In this document: piece by piece, positions 16,737-24,890 of the stretch
How positions within the stretch are numbered: position 1 is the stretch's first letter
Layout of the letters: each line of letters opens with the position of its first letter
Source: Pedobacter sp. PACM 27299
GTDB lineage: Bacteria; Bacteroidota; Bacteroidia; Sphingobacteriales; Sphingobacteriaceae
DNA length: 64,000 bases
NCBI RefSeq assembly: GCF_001412655.1
Contig: NZ_CP012996.1
Coordinates: forward strand, 558,001-622,000
Reading direction: 5' to 3'
Notes under the pieces: generated by a model
What the model saw: only the letters and a program-made list of their open reading frames with translations
What the model was told of the DNA's origin: nothing
Databases searched by the model: none
Program-made: the position numbers and the translations under genes

Positions 16737-18854
16737 TTGGCTAAGGATTTGAAAATAGCGCTGGTTGGGAATCCCAATACAGGCAAGTCTACTCTTTTTA
16801 ACCTGCTGACAGGTTTAAATCAAAAGATCGGTAATTTTCCGGGTATCACCGTCGACAAGAAGGTGGGATATTGTAAGCTTGCAGATGGCAAGGTTGCAGA
16901 AATCATTGACCTTCCAGGAACATATAGCTTATATCCGAAGAGTAAGGATGAAAGTATCGTGTTCCAGGTACTGGCCGATAAAACGAATTCGAGTTATCCG
17001 GATGTAGTAGTTTTGGTAGCTGATGCGACCAATTTAAGAAGGAACTTATTGCTGTATTCGCAGGTTGCGGATCTGGAAGTGCCGATGGTATTGGCGCTCA
17101 ATATGACTGATATGGCCCAGAAGGAAGGGATTGACGTCAATGTCAATAGGCTTTCGGAAAGATTGGGAATACAGGTGGTGGCCATCTCGGCAAGAAGCAA
17201 AACCGGATTAAAAGAATTAAAACAAGCCATAGAAAATACCACCAAAATTGCCACTCAGGCAAAAGGTGCAGATATATTAGCCTTAGCACCGGAAGCGATT
17301 TCCGAGGCAAAAGCAAAATTAAAAACAGACAATGACTATTATGCTTTGCAGGTGTTACACCAGCACCAGCATTTAGACCTGTTTTCTGTAGAAGACCATG
17401 CGGCATTTGAAAAGATTAAAAAAGCCCATGCTTTTGAAACTTCAGCGCTCCAGGCTGCAGAAACCATTGCCCGTTACCGTCATTTGGGAACCATACTTTC
17501 CGGCGTAATTCAGGATACTGGTGCGGCCAAAAAGTTTGCATTCAGTGATAAAATCGATGCGGTACTGACCAACAAATTTTGGGGCTTCCTGATCTTTATC
17601 GGGATTCTGTTCTTCATCTTTAACTCTATTTTCTCCTGGTCTGCGTACCCGATGGAGATGATTGAAGCCGGATTTATGAAGCTGACAGAACTCGGTCATG
17701 AGTATTTACCAGATGGTATATTAACCAATTTATTACTTGATGGGGTCCTGGCAGGTTTAGGTGGTGTAATCGTCTTTATTCCGCAAATCGCGATTCTCTT
17801 TGCTTTCATCTCCATATTGGAGGATACCGGATATATGTCCAGGGTGACCTTTATGATGGATAAAATCATGAGGAAATTCGGACTAAGCGGTAAATCTGTC
17901 GTACCTATGATTGGTAGTCTGGCCTGTGCCGTACCTTCGATCATGAGTGCCAGAAATATCGAAAGCTGGAAAGATAGGATCATCACCATTATGGTGGCTC
18001 CTTTAGTCAGCTGCTCGGCAAGGTTACCAGTATATACCTTGTTAATCGGCCTTGTTGTTCCGGAAAAGATGGTCTGGGGATTCATTAACCTGCAAGGTTT
18101 AACCTTAATGGGAATGTACCTGATCAGTATTGTAGCGGCAATATTGGTGGCTTTTGTAATGAAGTTTATCATCAAAGCGAAAGAGAAGTCTTACTTCATC
18201 ATGGAATTGCCGGTATATAGAATGCCGCGATGGAGCAACGTCCTTTACACGATGTACGAGAAGTCTAAAACCTTTGTTTTCGAAGCGGGTAAGGTGATTA
18301 TTGCAATTTCTATTATTCTATGGGTGATGGCATCTTATGGTCCTTCGGACAGATTTGCCATGATTGACAAGAAATATGACGCCATAGAGGCTCAAAAAGA
18401 TAGCGTACAGATTTCTACGCTGGAAAGAGATAAGTCGGCAGAGAAGCTGGAAAACTCCTATGCGGGGATATTAGGGCATGCGATAGAACCAGCGATCAAG
18501 CCATTAGGTTTCGACTGGAAAATAGGTATTGCATTGATCACTTCATTTGCAGCAAGAGAAGCTTTTGTAGGTACTATGGCCACTATTTATAGTGTAGATG
18601 GGGGTGATGAAGCCGTAGGGACGATTCGTGATAAAATGAGAGCAGCTGTAAATCCAGATACGGGTTTACCAGTCTTCACTTTTGCCACTGCATTTTCACT
18701 GATGCTGTTTTATGCCTTCGCCATGCAATGTATGAGTACGGTAGCAGTGGTATTCAGGGAAACGAAGTCCTGGAAATGGCCTTTAATTCAGTTGACCTAT
18801 ATGACTGCAATGGCCTATATCGCCAGTTTGATCGCCTACCAGCTTTTGAAGTAA
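16737..18854 (+). CDS. feoB: Ferrous iron transport protein FeoB
   Basis: FeoB (705 residues) is the inner-membrane Fe(II) importer with an N-terminal GTPase. The G motifs are clear: GNPNTGKST (G1, residues 11-19), DLPGTYSL (G3), NMTD (G4) and ISARSK (G5). A helical spacer follows, then two Gate-type membrane modules, with PQIAILFAFISILEDTGYMSRV, GSLACAVPSIMSARNI and PLVSCSARLPVYTLL recognisable. The proposed start is a TTG at 16737, since the conserved DLKIALVGNPN begins immediately. It presumably acts with FeoA. A SprT-like gene follows by 18 bases, perhaps in the same transcript. Confidence 0.95.
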   Translation: MAKDLKIALVGNPNTGKSTLFNLLTGLNQKIGNFPGITVDKKVGYCKLADGKVAEIIDLPGTYSLYPKSKDESIVFQVLADKTNSSYPDVVVLVADATNLRRNLLLYSQVADLEVPMVLALNMTDMAQKEGIDVNVNRLSERLGIQVVAISARSKTGLKELKQAIENTTKIATQAKGADILALAPEAISEAKAKLKTDNDYYALQVLHQHQHLDLFSVEDHAAFEKIKKAHAFETSALQAAETIARYRHLGTILSGVIQDTGAAKKFAFSDKIDAVLTNKFWGFLIFIGILFFIFNSIFSWSAYPMEMIEAGFMKLTELGHEYLPDGILTNLLLDGVLAGLGGVIVFIPQIAILFAFISILEDTGYMSRVTFMMDKIMRKFGLSGKSVVPMIGSLACAVPSIMSARNIESWKDRIITIMVAPLVSCSARLPVYTLLIGLVVPEKMVWGFINLQGLTLMGMYLISIVAAILVAFVMKFIIKAKEKSYFIMELPVYRMPRWSNVLYTMYEKSKTFVFEAGKVIIAISIILWVMASYGPSDRFAMIDKKYDAIEAQKDSVQISTLERDKSAEKLENSYAGILGHAIEPAIKPLGFDWKIGIALITSFAAREAFVGTMATIYSVDGGDEAVGTIRDKMRAAVNPDTGLPVFTFATAFSLMLFYAFAMQCMSTVAVVFRETKSWKWPLIQLTYMTAMAYIASLIAYQLLK

Positions 18855-18872
18855 TTTACTTATCTTGGGGAG

Positions 18873-19487
18873 GTGAAAAAGGAGGAGATCTTAGCGCAGT
18901 ACATGCCCCAGGCAGCCGCACCGATCATTGCGAAGTGGATAGATTATTTTCAATGTGAGTTTAAAATATCTAAAAACAGGGTGACGAAACTGGGCGATTA
19001 CCGCCATCCCTATCAAGGGCTGGGGCATAAAATATCTGTGAATAACGATTTGAATCCCTATGCATTTCTGGTTACCACGGTTCATGAATTTGCACATTTG
19101 CTTACCTGGAACGACCATAAGAATAAGGTGAAGCCCCATGGCGGAGAGTGGAAGCACAATTTCAAGCGCATGATGGCCCCCTTTATTGAGCAGAAAATCT
19201 TCCCTCAGGATGTGGAACTGGCGATTGTCAGCTACCTGCACAATCCTTCTGCGGCCAGCTGCACTGATTTAAAACTCTCCCGGGCGCTCAAAAAACACGA
19301 CATATTAAAAGATGCTTCCCGATTGGAAGAACTGCCTTTAGACGCGGTGTTTACCATCAAAGATGGCAGGCAGTTTAAAAAAGGAGAGAAGCTCAGAAAA
19401 AGATACCGCTGCCTTTGTCTGGACAACGGAAATGTCTATTTATTTAATCCTTTAGCGGAAGTCATGTTGGCGCCAACAGGCACATAA
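18873..19487 (+). CDS. SprT-like domain-containing protein (putative zinc metalloprotease fold)
   Basis: A 204-residue protein with the SprT-like signature HEFAHLLTWNDH (HExxH variant, about residues 71-82) and a downstream histidine region HGGEWKHNF that would supply the third zinc ligand. Known relatives include SprT/Spartan-type proteases, but activity of short bacterial homologues is unproven. The start codon is GTG at 18873, after feoB. The last 52 bases are shared with the opposite-strand lipoprotein gene ending at 19436. Confidence 0.8.
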   Translation: MKKEEILAQYMPQAAAPIIAKWIDYFQCEFKISKNRVTKLGDYRHPYQGLGHKISVNNDLNPYAFLVTTVHEFAHLLTWNDHKNKVKPHGGEWKHNFKRMMAPFIEQKIFPQDVELAIVSYLHNPSAASCTDLKLSRALKKHDILKDASRLEELPLDAVFTIKDGRQFKKGEKLRKRYRCLCLDNGNVYLFNPLAEVMLAPTGT

Positions 19488-20245
19488 ACGGCCTCTTTAT
19501 CTGCTATTTCCCATTTAAAATTCAACTTTTCATTCTTGAATATCGTAGGCTGACGTTGTAAACTGTCAATCAGCGCATCCGGTGTTCTCACCATTACATT
19601 TGCAGTATAGCTATTCTGGCCACTGCCTTTCAGTTGTAGGATACTTTCTTCAGGAATGTCTATAAATTGCTCAAAATACATTGCAAAATCGCCTTTTTGA
19701 CCAATCGCATCTTCCAGTTTTTTGAGCTGCTGTACCTCGTCTTCCGCTGTTTGGACAGTTCTCATTGCAGACTTAACAGATAAAAAAGGTTGTTTTTTCA
19801 ATGCTGCAGCGTTTACCGCTGTACGCTGTTCCTTTTTAAAAGAAATGTTGTTCCTAAAATAGTTGCGGATTTCTGTCAGGCCATTATTGGCTTTAATGCT
19901 TTCCTGAACAAGGATTAAAGTATCGTTTTTCAGGAAGTATTTTTTGCTGCTGTTGCTGATCAGCTTATTGTCAATGTTTTCTTCATATAAGACCGGATTC
20001 CCATTCGCGCTGTACTTTTCTACATACATGGATTGTTCTCCCTGCTGGAAAATAAGACTGCTTTGTTTCTCCAAACCACTGAGGTTTGATTGAATAGAAT
20101 CGGCATAATGAAGAATGGAGGCATCGGTCATTGCGGCTGGAGAACTCTGATTGATCAGGTCTGCCTGGGGATGTTTGGGCTGCTGATTACAACCGGATAT
20201 CGCTAAGGTCAGCGGGAAAATGAATGATAGATAAGCGTGCTTCAT
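19436..20245 (-). CDS. Putative lipoprotein of unknown function
   Basis: A 269-residue protein with a lipoprotein signal (FIFPLTLAISGC, cysteine near residue 19) followed by a Gln/Pro/Ser-rich linker. The rest is a mixed alpha/beta body with no motif I recognise. Its 3' end overlaps the 3' end of the SprT-like gene by 52 bases on the opposite strand. It is separated by 180 bases from the E1 gene upstream on the same strand, so it may or may not share that transcript. Confidence 0.7.
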   Translation of the reverse strand: MKHAYLSFIFPLTLAISGCNQQPKHPQADLINQSSPAAMTDASILHYADSIQSNLSGLEKQSSLIFQQGEQSMYVEKYSANGNPVLYEENIDNKLISNSSKKYFLKNDTLILVQESIKANNGLTEIRNYFRNNISFKKEQRTAVNAAALKKQPFLSVKSAMRTVQTAEDEVQQLKKLEDAIGQKGDFAMYFEQFIDIPEESILQLKGSGQNSYTANVMVRTPDALIDSLQRQPTIFKNEKLNFKWEIADKEAVYVPVGANMTSAKGLNK

Positions 20246-20425
20246 AGTATTCCTTAAGTAGTTCAGGAATCAAAATGCGATTATCGTGCCATAAGAAGGT
20301 TTGGAGTGTCGCAATATTGCGCAGAAATTTATTGGGAAGACCCAAAAGTCTCAGTGCTGGGGAGACAAATAGGCTGCAGGAATTATTGGACGTAGCTCAT
20401 GAGCCTTTAAATGAGGAATGACTCC

Positions 20426-22408
20426 TTAATAAGCCAGCAGCTGATCAACCATACCTGATAACCTGCTTTTCGCAAGGAAGTCCTCTTCCAATACTTTACT
20501 CATTGGAATGGCCGTATCGGCACTGGCGCAGCGCATCACTGGTGCATCCAGATCGCTAAAACAATGTTCGCCTATCCATGCCGCCAATTCTGCTCCAAAC
20601 CCAGTGCTTAAGGTATCTTCATGTAGGATCAATACCCTTCCTGTCTGCTTTACAGCAGCACTGACTGCAGTTTTATCCCAAGGCTGCAAACTGCGTAAAT
20701 CAACGAGTGTGATGCTTAAGTCCGGATGTTCCGCGATATAGGAGAGCGCCCAGTGTACACCAAGCCCATAAGTAATAATGCTCAATTGTGTCCCTTCCTG
20801 TAATACATTCGCTTTGCCGATTTCCAGGTTGTATTCGCCTTGCGGAACTGCTCCGGTTAAACTCCTATACAGATATTTATGCTCAAAAAATAATACTGGA
20901 TTCGGATCATCAATTGCCGCCAGCAATAGTCCTTTTGCATCCGCAGGAAAGGCCGGATAGACAATTTTTAATCCCGGTGTTTTTGTAAACCAGGCCTCAT
21001 TACTTTGGGAGTGAAAAGGACCAGCACCGGTTCCGGCACCTGTAGGCATTCTGATCACCACATCTGCTTTTTCTCCCCATCTATAATGGGTTTTCGCCAG
21101 GTTATTTACGATTTGATTAAAACCACAGGTCACGAAATCGGCGAACTGCATTTCTACCACTGCTTTATAGCCATTGATAGAAAGGCCTAATGCGGTGCCT
21201 ACAATTGCAGATTCACAGATGGGCGTATTTCGTACCCTTGACTTGCCAAAAAGACCAACAAAGCCTTCTGTAATCTTAAAAGCACCACCATATTCGGCAA
21301 TATCCTGACCCATCAATACCAGATTTTCGTGTTTAGACATTCCGATTTTCAGCGCATCAGCAATGGCATCCAGGTAACGCATTTCTGAAGAAGGGAGCGC
21401 TGTTAGGGGGATCACAGGTTCAAAAGCATAGGGAGCGTACATATCTTCAAGTTCAGCCTGGGCATCTGCCACTGGTTCTTCCTCCTGGAATGCGGCTTCT
21501 ATTTCATACTCAATACCAGCTTTAAAATCTGCTTTAATCTCTGTTATAAGCGAGGCAGTCAGCACATTTTCTGCTAATAAATAGCGTTCAAAGTTTGCTA
21601 CCGGATCTTTCTGCGCCCAGGCATCCATCAGTTCCTGCGGAACGTATTTAGTGCCTGAGGCTTCTTCATGCCCCCTCATTCTGAAAGTTAAACACTCTAC
21701 CAATACAGGTTTAGGATCTTTACGAATTTTTGAGGCAATACCGGCCAGCGTATCATAGACTTCCAATACATTATTGCCATCGATTTGAAAACCTTCAATA
21801 CCATAACCTGCTGCCCGATCTACCAGATTTTTACATTTGTATTGTTCGCTGGTAGGGGTAGAGAGACCGTATCCATTGTTCTCAATCAGGAAGATCACTG
21901 GAAGATTCCATACAGCAGCTACGTTGATGGCTTCGTGGAAATCACCTTCACTGGTAGCACCTTCGCCGGTAAATACCAGCGTTGCTTTTTCCTGACCGGA
22001 GATCAGGTCTGCGAGGGCGATGCCATCTGCAACGGCCATTTGAGGTCCCAAATGGGAGATCATGCCGATAATTTTATAGTCTTGACTGCCAAAATGGAAG
22101 GAGCGGTCCCGACCTTTGGTAAAGCCGTTCAGTTTTCCCTGCCATTGTGCCATCAACTTCTTCAAAGGAATGTTACGTGCGGTAAATACACCGAGGTTTC
22201 TATGCATAGGGAGGATATACTCCGATTCCTCCATAGCCAGTGTACTGCCAATGGCAATGGCTTCCTGACCGATGCCGGAGAACCATTTGCCAATTCTGCC
22301 TTGACGTAATAGGATAAGCATTTTTTCCTCTACCATTCTTGGGTAGAGCAATTGCGTATATAAATTTAGTAATACCGCATCGTTCTTATCTTTTCTGTCG
22401 AACTGCAT
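20426..22408 (-). CDS. Thiamine-dependent 2-oxoacid dehydrogenase E1 component, fused alpha and beta subunits
   Basis: A 660-residue fusion of the two E1 subunits. Residues 1-320 are alpha-like, with the TPP/Mg motif starting GEGATSEGD and ending in ENN; residues 335-660 are beta-like (LMGQDIAEYGGAFKIT, MPTGAGTGAGPFHSQSNE, DLRSLQPWD, HEDTLSTGFG). Such fusions are common in Bacteroidota and decarboxylate pyruvate or branched-chain 2-oxoacids, feeding an E2/E3 complex. The substrate cannot be settled from sequence alone, though it resembles the branched-chain type. E2 and E3 genes are not adjacent. It starts three bases after the LutB-like gene, so the two are almost certainly co-transcribed. 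Confidence 0.9.
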   Translation of the reverse strand: MQFDRKDKNDAVLLNLYTQLLYPRMVEEKMLILLRQGRIGKWFSGIGQEAIAIGSTLAMEESEYILPMHRNLGVFTARNIPLKKLMAQWQGKLNGFTKGRDRSFHFGSQDYKIIGMISHLGPQMAVADGIALADLISGQEKATLVFTGEGATSEGDFHEAINVAAVWNLPVIFLIENNGYGLSTPTSEQYKCKNLVDRAAGYGIEGFQIDGNNVLEVYDTLAGIASKIRKDPKPVLVECLTFRMRGHEEASGTKYVPQELMDAWAQKDPVANFERYLLAENVLTASLITEIKADFKAGIEYEIEAAFQEEEPVADAQAELEDMYAPYAFEPVIPLTALPSSEMRYLDAIADALKIGMSKHENLVLMGQDIAEYGGAFKITEGFVGLFGKSRVRNTPICESAIVGTALGLSINGYKAVVEMQFADFVTCGFNQIVNNLAKTHYRWGEKADVVIRMPTGAGTGAGPFHSQSNEAWFTKTPGLKIVYPAFPADAKGLLLAAIDDPNPVLFFEHKYLYRSLTGAVPQGEYNLEIGKANVLQEGTQLSIITYGLGVHWALSYIAEHPDLSITLVDLRSLQPWDKTAVSAAVKQTGRVLILHEDTLSTGFGAELAAWIGEHCFSDLDAPVMRCASADTAIPMSKVLEEDFLAKSRLSGMVDQLLAY

Positions 22409-22411
22409 ATT

Positions 22412-23806
22412 TTAAGGGTTTTTGTTTGCTTTCTTTTTCTCTTCGTAAAGCTTCGCAAAAGACTTCGGCGCAACTTCCGGCATGCTTCGGTATTTGCCCC
22501 AGGTCTTTTTGAAGAAAAACTTGAGGAAGAAGTTTTTCATTTTCCCTCCTAACATATCCATTCTAGACCGTTTTTGCATGGTAGTCGTGAAAGCGTTCCA
22601 TCCGATCTCCTCTACTTTAGTATTTTGGTTATCGGCTACTGCATCTCTTCTATTCAGCAATAACATTTTATGAACGTCAATCTTTACCGGGCAAACCTCT
22701 GTACATTTACCGCATAAACTAGAGGCATTACTGAGGTGTTTGAACTCCTTCATCCCCTGTAAATGCGGGGTGATAATAGAGCCAATCGGTCCGCTGTAAG
22801 TAGTGTTATAGGTATGTCCGCCAATATTTTTATATACCGGACAAGCGTTTAAACAAGCGCCGCAGCGGATGCAGTATAAGGCCTGACGCTGTTCTTTTTG
22901 TGCCAGTAGATTGGTTCTGCCATTGTCTAGCAATACCACATACATCTCCTCCGGACCATCAGTTTCATGTGCCTGTCTGGGGCCGCTCAATATCGTATTG
23001 TAAACGGTCAGGTTTTGTCCGGTTCCATGACTAGAAAGCAATGGCCAGAACAAATCCAGGTCAGCCATAGAAGGAATGACCTTTTCTATGCCAACAATAG
23101 CAATATGGATTTTAGGAAAAGTAGTACATAACCGCGCATTTCCTTCATTTTCTGTCAGGGCGATGCTGCCGGTATCGGCAATTAAGAAGTTCCCTCCGGA
23201 AATGCCAATGTCTGCTCTCAGGTATTTTTCCCTCAGTAATTCTCTGGCCTTTTGGGTCAGTTGCTGAGGTGTCGCATCTAGTGGTGTCCCAAATTTATCA
23301 TGGAACAGCTTTGCAATTTCCTCTTTACTGAGGTGCATGGCAGGGGTAACAATATGGTATGGAGCCTGGCCCAATAGCTGAACAATATATTCACCAAGGT
23401 CGCTCTCTAAGGATTCAATGTTGTTTTTCTCCAGGAAATCATTGAGGTGGATTTCTTCAGTGGTCATTGATTTAGACTTGATGACCGTTTTACCACCACT
23501 CTTCTGGATGATGTTTAAGATCTCTCTCTGTGCCTCTTCTACATCATTCGCCCAGATTACTTTCCCGCCTCTACGTTGAAAATTGGTTTCAAATTCAGGG
23601 AGAAACTTATCCAGGTTCTCCATCACCCTCCATTTAATCACATGCGCTTTCTTTTTCGAGTTTTCTAAATTCTCGAACCTCGACACCCCCCGTTCTACCG
23701 CAACATTATACTTGCCAATATTATGATTAATTGTCTTGCGATGCCCTAAATCAAAGGCTTTTTCATCGGCCTTAACCAAAAATTCATCAGATATCTTCAT
23801 CATCAT
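22412..23806 (-). CDS. LutB/LldF-type iron-sulfur protein (lactate utilisation)
   Basis: A protein of about 464 residues with an N-terminal LUD-type domain (roughly residues 60-300, including GISGGNFLIADTGSIALTENEGN) and two [4Fe-4S] binding sites: CIRCGACLNACP near residue 310 and CGKCTEVCP near 362. This is the LutB/LldF architecture, the electron-carrying subunit of the LutABC lactate oxidation complex. lutA and lutC are not next to it, so a lactate role is inferred from family only. Three consecutive ATG codons (23806, 23803, 23800) follow a TTG at 23809. The -7 promoter box covers 23807-23814, which makes one of the ATGs the true start and the mRNA nearly leaderless. Confidence 0.85.
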   Translation of the reverse strand: MMMKISDEFLVKADEKAFDLGHRKTINHNIGKYNVAVERGVSRFENLENSKKKAHVIKWRVMENLDKFLPEFETNFQRRGGKVIWANDVEEAQREILNIIQKSGGKTVIKSKSMTTEEIHLNDFLEKNNIESLESDLGEYIVQLLGQAPYHIVTPAMHLSKEEIAKLFHDKFGTPLDATPQQLTQKARELLREKYLRADIGISGGNFLIADTGSIALTENEGNARLCTTFPKIHIAIVGIEKVIPSMADLDLFWPLLSSHGTGQNLTVYNTILSGPRQAHETDGPEEMYVVLLDNGRTNLLAQKEQRQALYCIRCGACLNACPVYKNIGGHTYNTTYSGPIGSIITPHLQGMKEFKHLSNASSLCGKCTEVCPVKIDVHKMLLLNRRDAVADNQNTKVEEIGWNAFTTTMQKRSRMDMLGGKMKNFFLKFFFKKTWGKYRSMPEVAPKSFAKLYEEKKKANKNP

Positions 23807-23814
23807 CAAATATA
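23807..23814 (-). promoter_or_regulatory. -7 element (TATATTTG) abutting the lutB-like start codon
   Basis: On the minus strand TATATTTG ends one base before the first of three ATGs. With the usual 4-7 nt to the transcription start, the message would begin at or within the ATG triplet. No strong -33 element was seen. Confidence 0.5.
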
Positions 23815-23879
23815 AAAATAATTAGGCTTGAAATGGATTCCTGCCCTGAAATTACAATATAAGGAAAGGAAGAGGAGTA

Positions 23880-23939
23880 TCGACGAAATATTTTCGTCGA
23901 TTGGTCGAGAAGTTCGGGCATTTCGTCGAGAGGTACACT
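23880..23939. repeat. Palindrome and extra copy of TTTCGTCGA upstream of the GIN-domain gene
   Basis: A 21-base palindrome (23880-23900, core CGACGAAA-TAT-TTTCGTCG) is followed by another TTTCGTCGA at 23931-23939. It lies in the 231-base gap between divergent genes, about 100-160 bases before the GIN-domain gene start. It could be an operator or an RNA hairpin; there is no T-tract on either side. Confidence 0.45.
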
Positions 23940-24040
23940 GCTATGGTCTAAAGCGCCGAAAATCGCTGAAACGTTTCTGATTTGGCTACGTCTTATCTAC
24001 AAAACAACTTAAAAAATTAAAAACTTAAAAAATAAAAGAT

Positions 24041-24580
24041 ATGAAAACTGCCATCAAAACTCTAATCGCAACTTCTTTAACAGCTATCGTTTTAACTTCT
24101 TCAGCGTTCACAACATTCGCAAAAGAAAAAGCACCGATGGGCACTACTACTGCTGTAAAATTTAATAAAATCGTAGTAACTGGAAACGCAAATGTGGTAT
24201 TAGTACAAGGAAATAGAGAAGACATCAATAGTTATGATGCCAACTCAGAAGAAGGTACAAGTGTAGTACAAAAAGGATACACTTTATACATCAACTCTAC
24301 TGACAACAGCACGATCTATGTAAATGTAAAAGACCTGCAAAGAATTGATGCATCAAATACTGCTACCGTTAGAACTCGTGGTAATTTCGACCTTGCTGTT
24401 CTTCAGATCTTCTTAAAAGATGATGCTAAAGCCAATGTAAATGCGAAAGTAGGCAGTCTTTATACAGACATCAGTGGTTATTCTGACTTGAAATTGAGTG
24501 GTTCTTCAAAAGAACATGCACTGGTAAAAAACGATGTTTCTAAATTGAACCTGAATGACTTTGTGATTGCTAAACTTTAA
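24041..24580 (+). CDS. GIN domain (DUF2807) exported protein
   Basis: A 179-residue exported protein with a signal peptide (MKTAIKTLIATSLTAIVLTS to FAKEK). The body resembles the GIN domain (DUF2807, putative auto-transporter adhesin head-like), a right-handed beta structure found mainly in Bacteroidota: FNKIVVTGNANVVLVQG, LYINSTDNSTIYV, LQRIDASNTATVRT, LYTDISGYSDLKLSG. It is shorter than many GIN proteins. Function is not established; cell-surface or periplasmic location is inferred. Followed by a strong intrinsic terminator at 24774-24800. Confidence 0.8.
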   Translation: MKTAIKTLIATSLTAIVLTSSAFTTFAKEKAPMGTTTAVKFNKIVVTGNANVVLVQGNREDINSYDANSEEGTSVVQKGYTLYINSTDNSTIYVNVKDLQRIDASNTATVRTRGNFDLAVLQIFLKDDAKANVNAKVGSLYTDISGYSDLKLSGSSKEHALVKNDVSKLNLNDFVIAKL

Positions 24581-24696
24581 TTAGCAGGCCATCATTCAAT
24601 TCAACAGGTCAAATAAAAGATCGGAGTGATGATCAACAGCACAAACTTCAAAGCTATTGATCAGTACAAATGCTAAGATCTCAAAATTAACAGGCC

Positions 24697-24717
24697 AGCT
24701 GGATAAAGTATCCAGCT
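24697..24717 (+). other. Short perfect hairpin in the 3' region of the GIN-domain transcript
   Basis: AGCTGGATA (24697-24705) and TATCCAGCT (24709-24717) form a 9-bp stem with a 3-base loop. It is followed by the GC-rich near-repeat CCCGGGAGCCCGGG (24724-24737), which can also fold. With the terminator downstream this gives the message a structured 3' end. No other content is seen in 24581-24773. Confidence 0.5.
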
Positions 24718-24773
24718 TTAAAGCCCGGGAGCCCGGGTAAAGATATAGCCCAACACATAGGAACCAAACGAGA

Positions 24774-24800
24774 ACCGCTCTAAACCAGGGCGGTTTTTTT
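24774..24800 (+). terminator. Intrinsic terminator after the GIN-domain gene
   Basis: ACCGCTCT (24774-24781) pairs with AGGGCGGT (24787-24794) around a 5-base loop, followed by seven T residues. It is placed back-to-back with a minus-strand terminator that ends the M28 peptidase transcript. Confidence 0.85.
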
Positions 24801-24803
24801 GTG

Positions 24804-24840
24804 CAAAAAAATACCCCTTAACTTATGTTTAAGGGGTATC
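24804..24840 (-). terminator. Intrinsic terminator for the tatC-rpiB-M28 peptidase transcript
   Basis: ATACCCCTTAA (24811-24821) and TTAAGGGGTAT (24829-24839) form an 11-bp stem. On the minus strand the stem runs into seven U residues (24805-24811). It begins about 50 bases after the peptidase stop. Confidence 0.85.
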
Positions 24841-24890
24841 ATTTTGAATTCAGAACTGAGCTTTTAAAGCTCACTTATATATACCAGCAT

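Noticed and set aside
21785..22309. 174-codon plus-strand frame within the E1 gene
   Set aside because: Lies entirely antisense to the conserved E1-alpha TPP region; no independent support.
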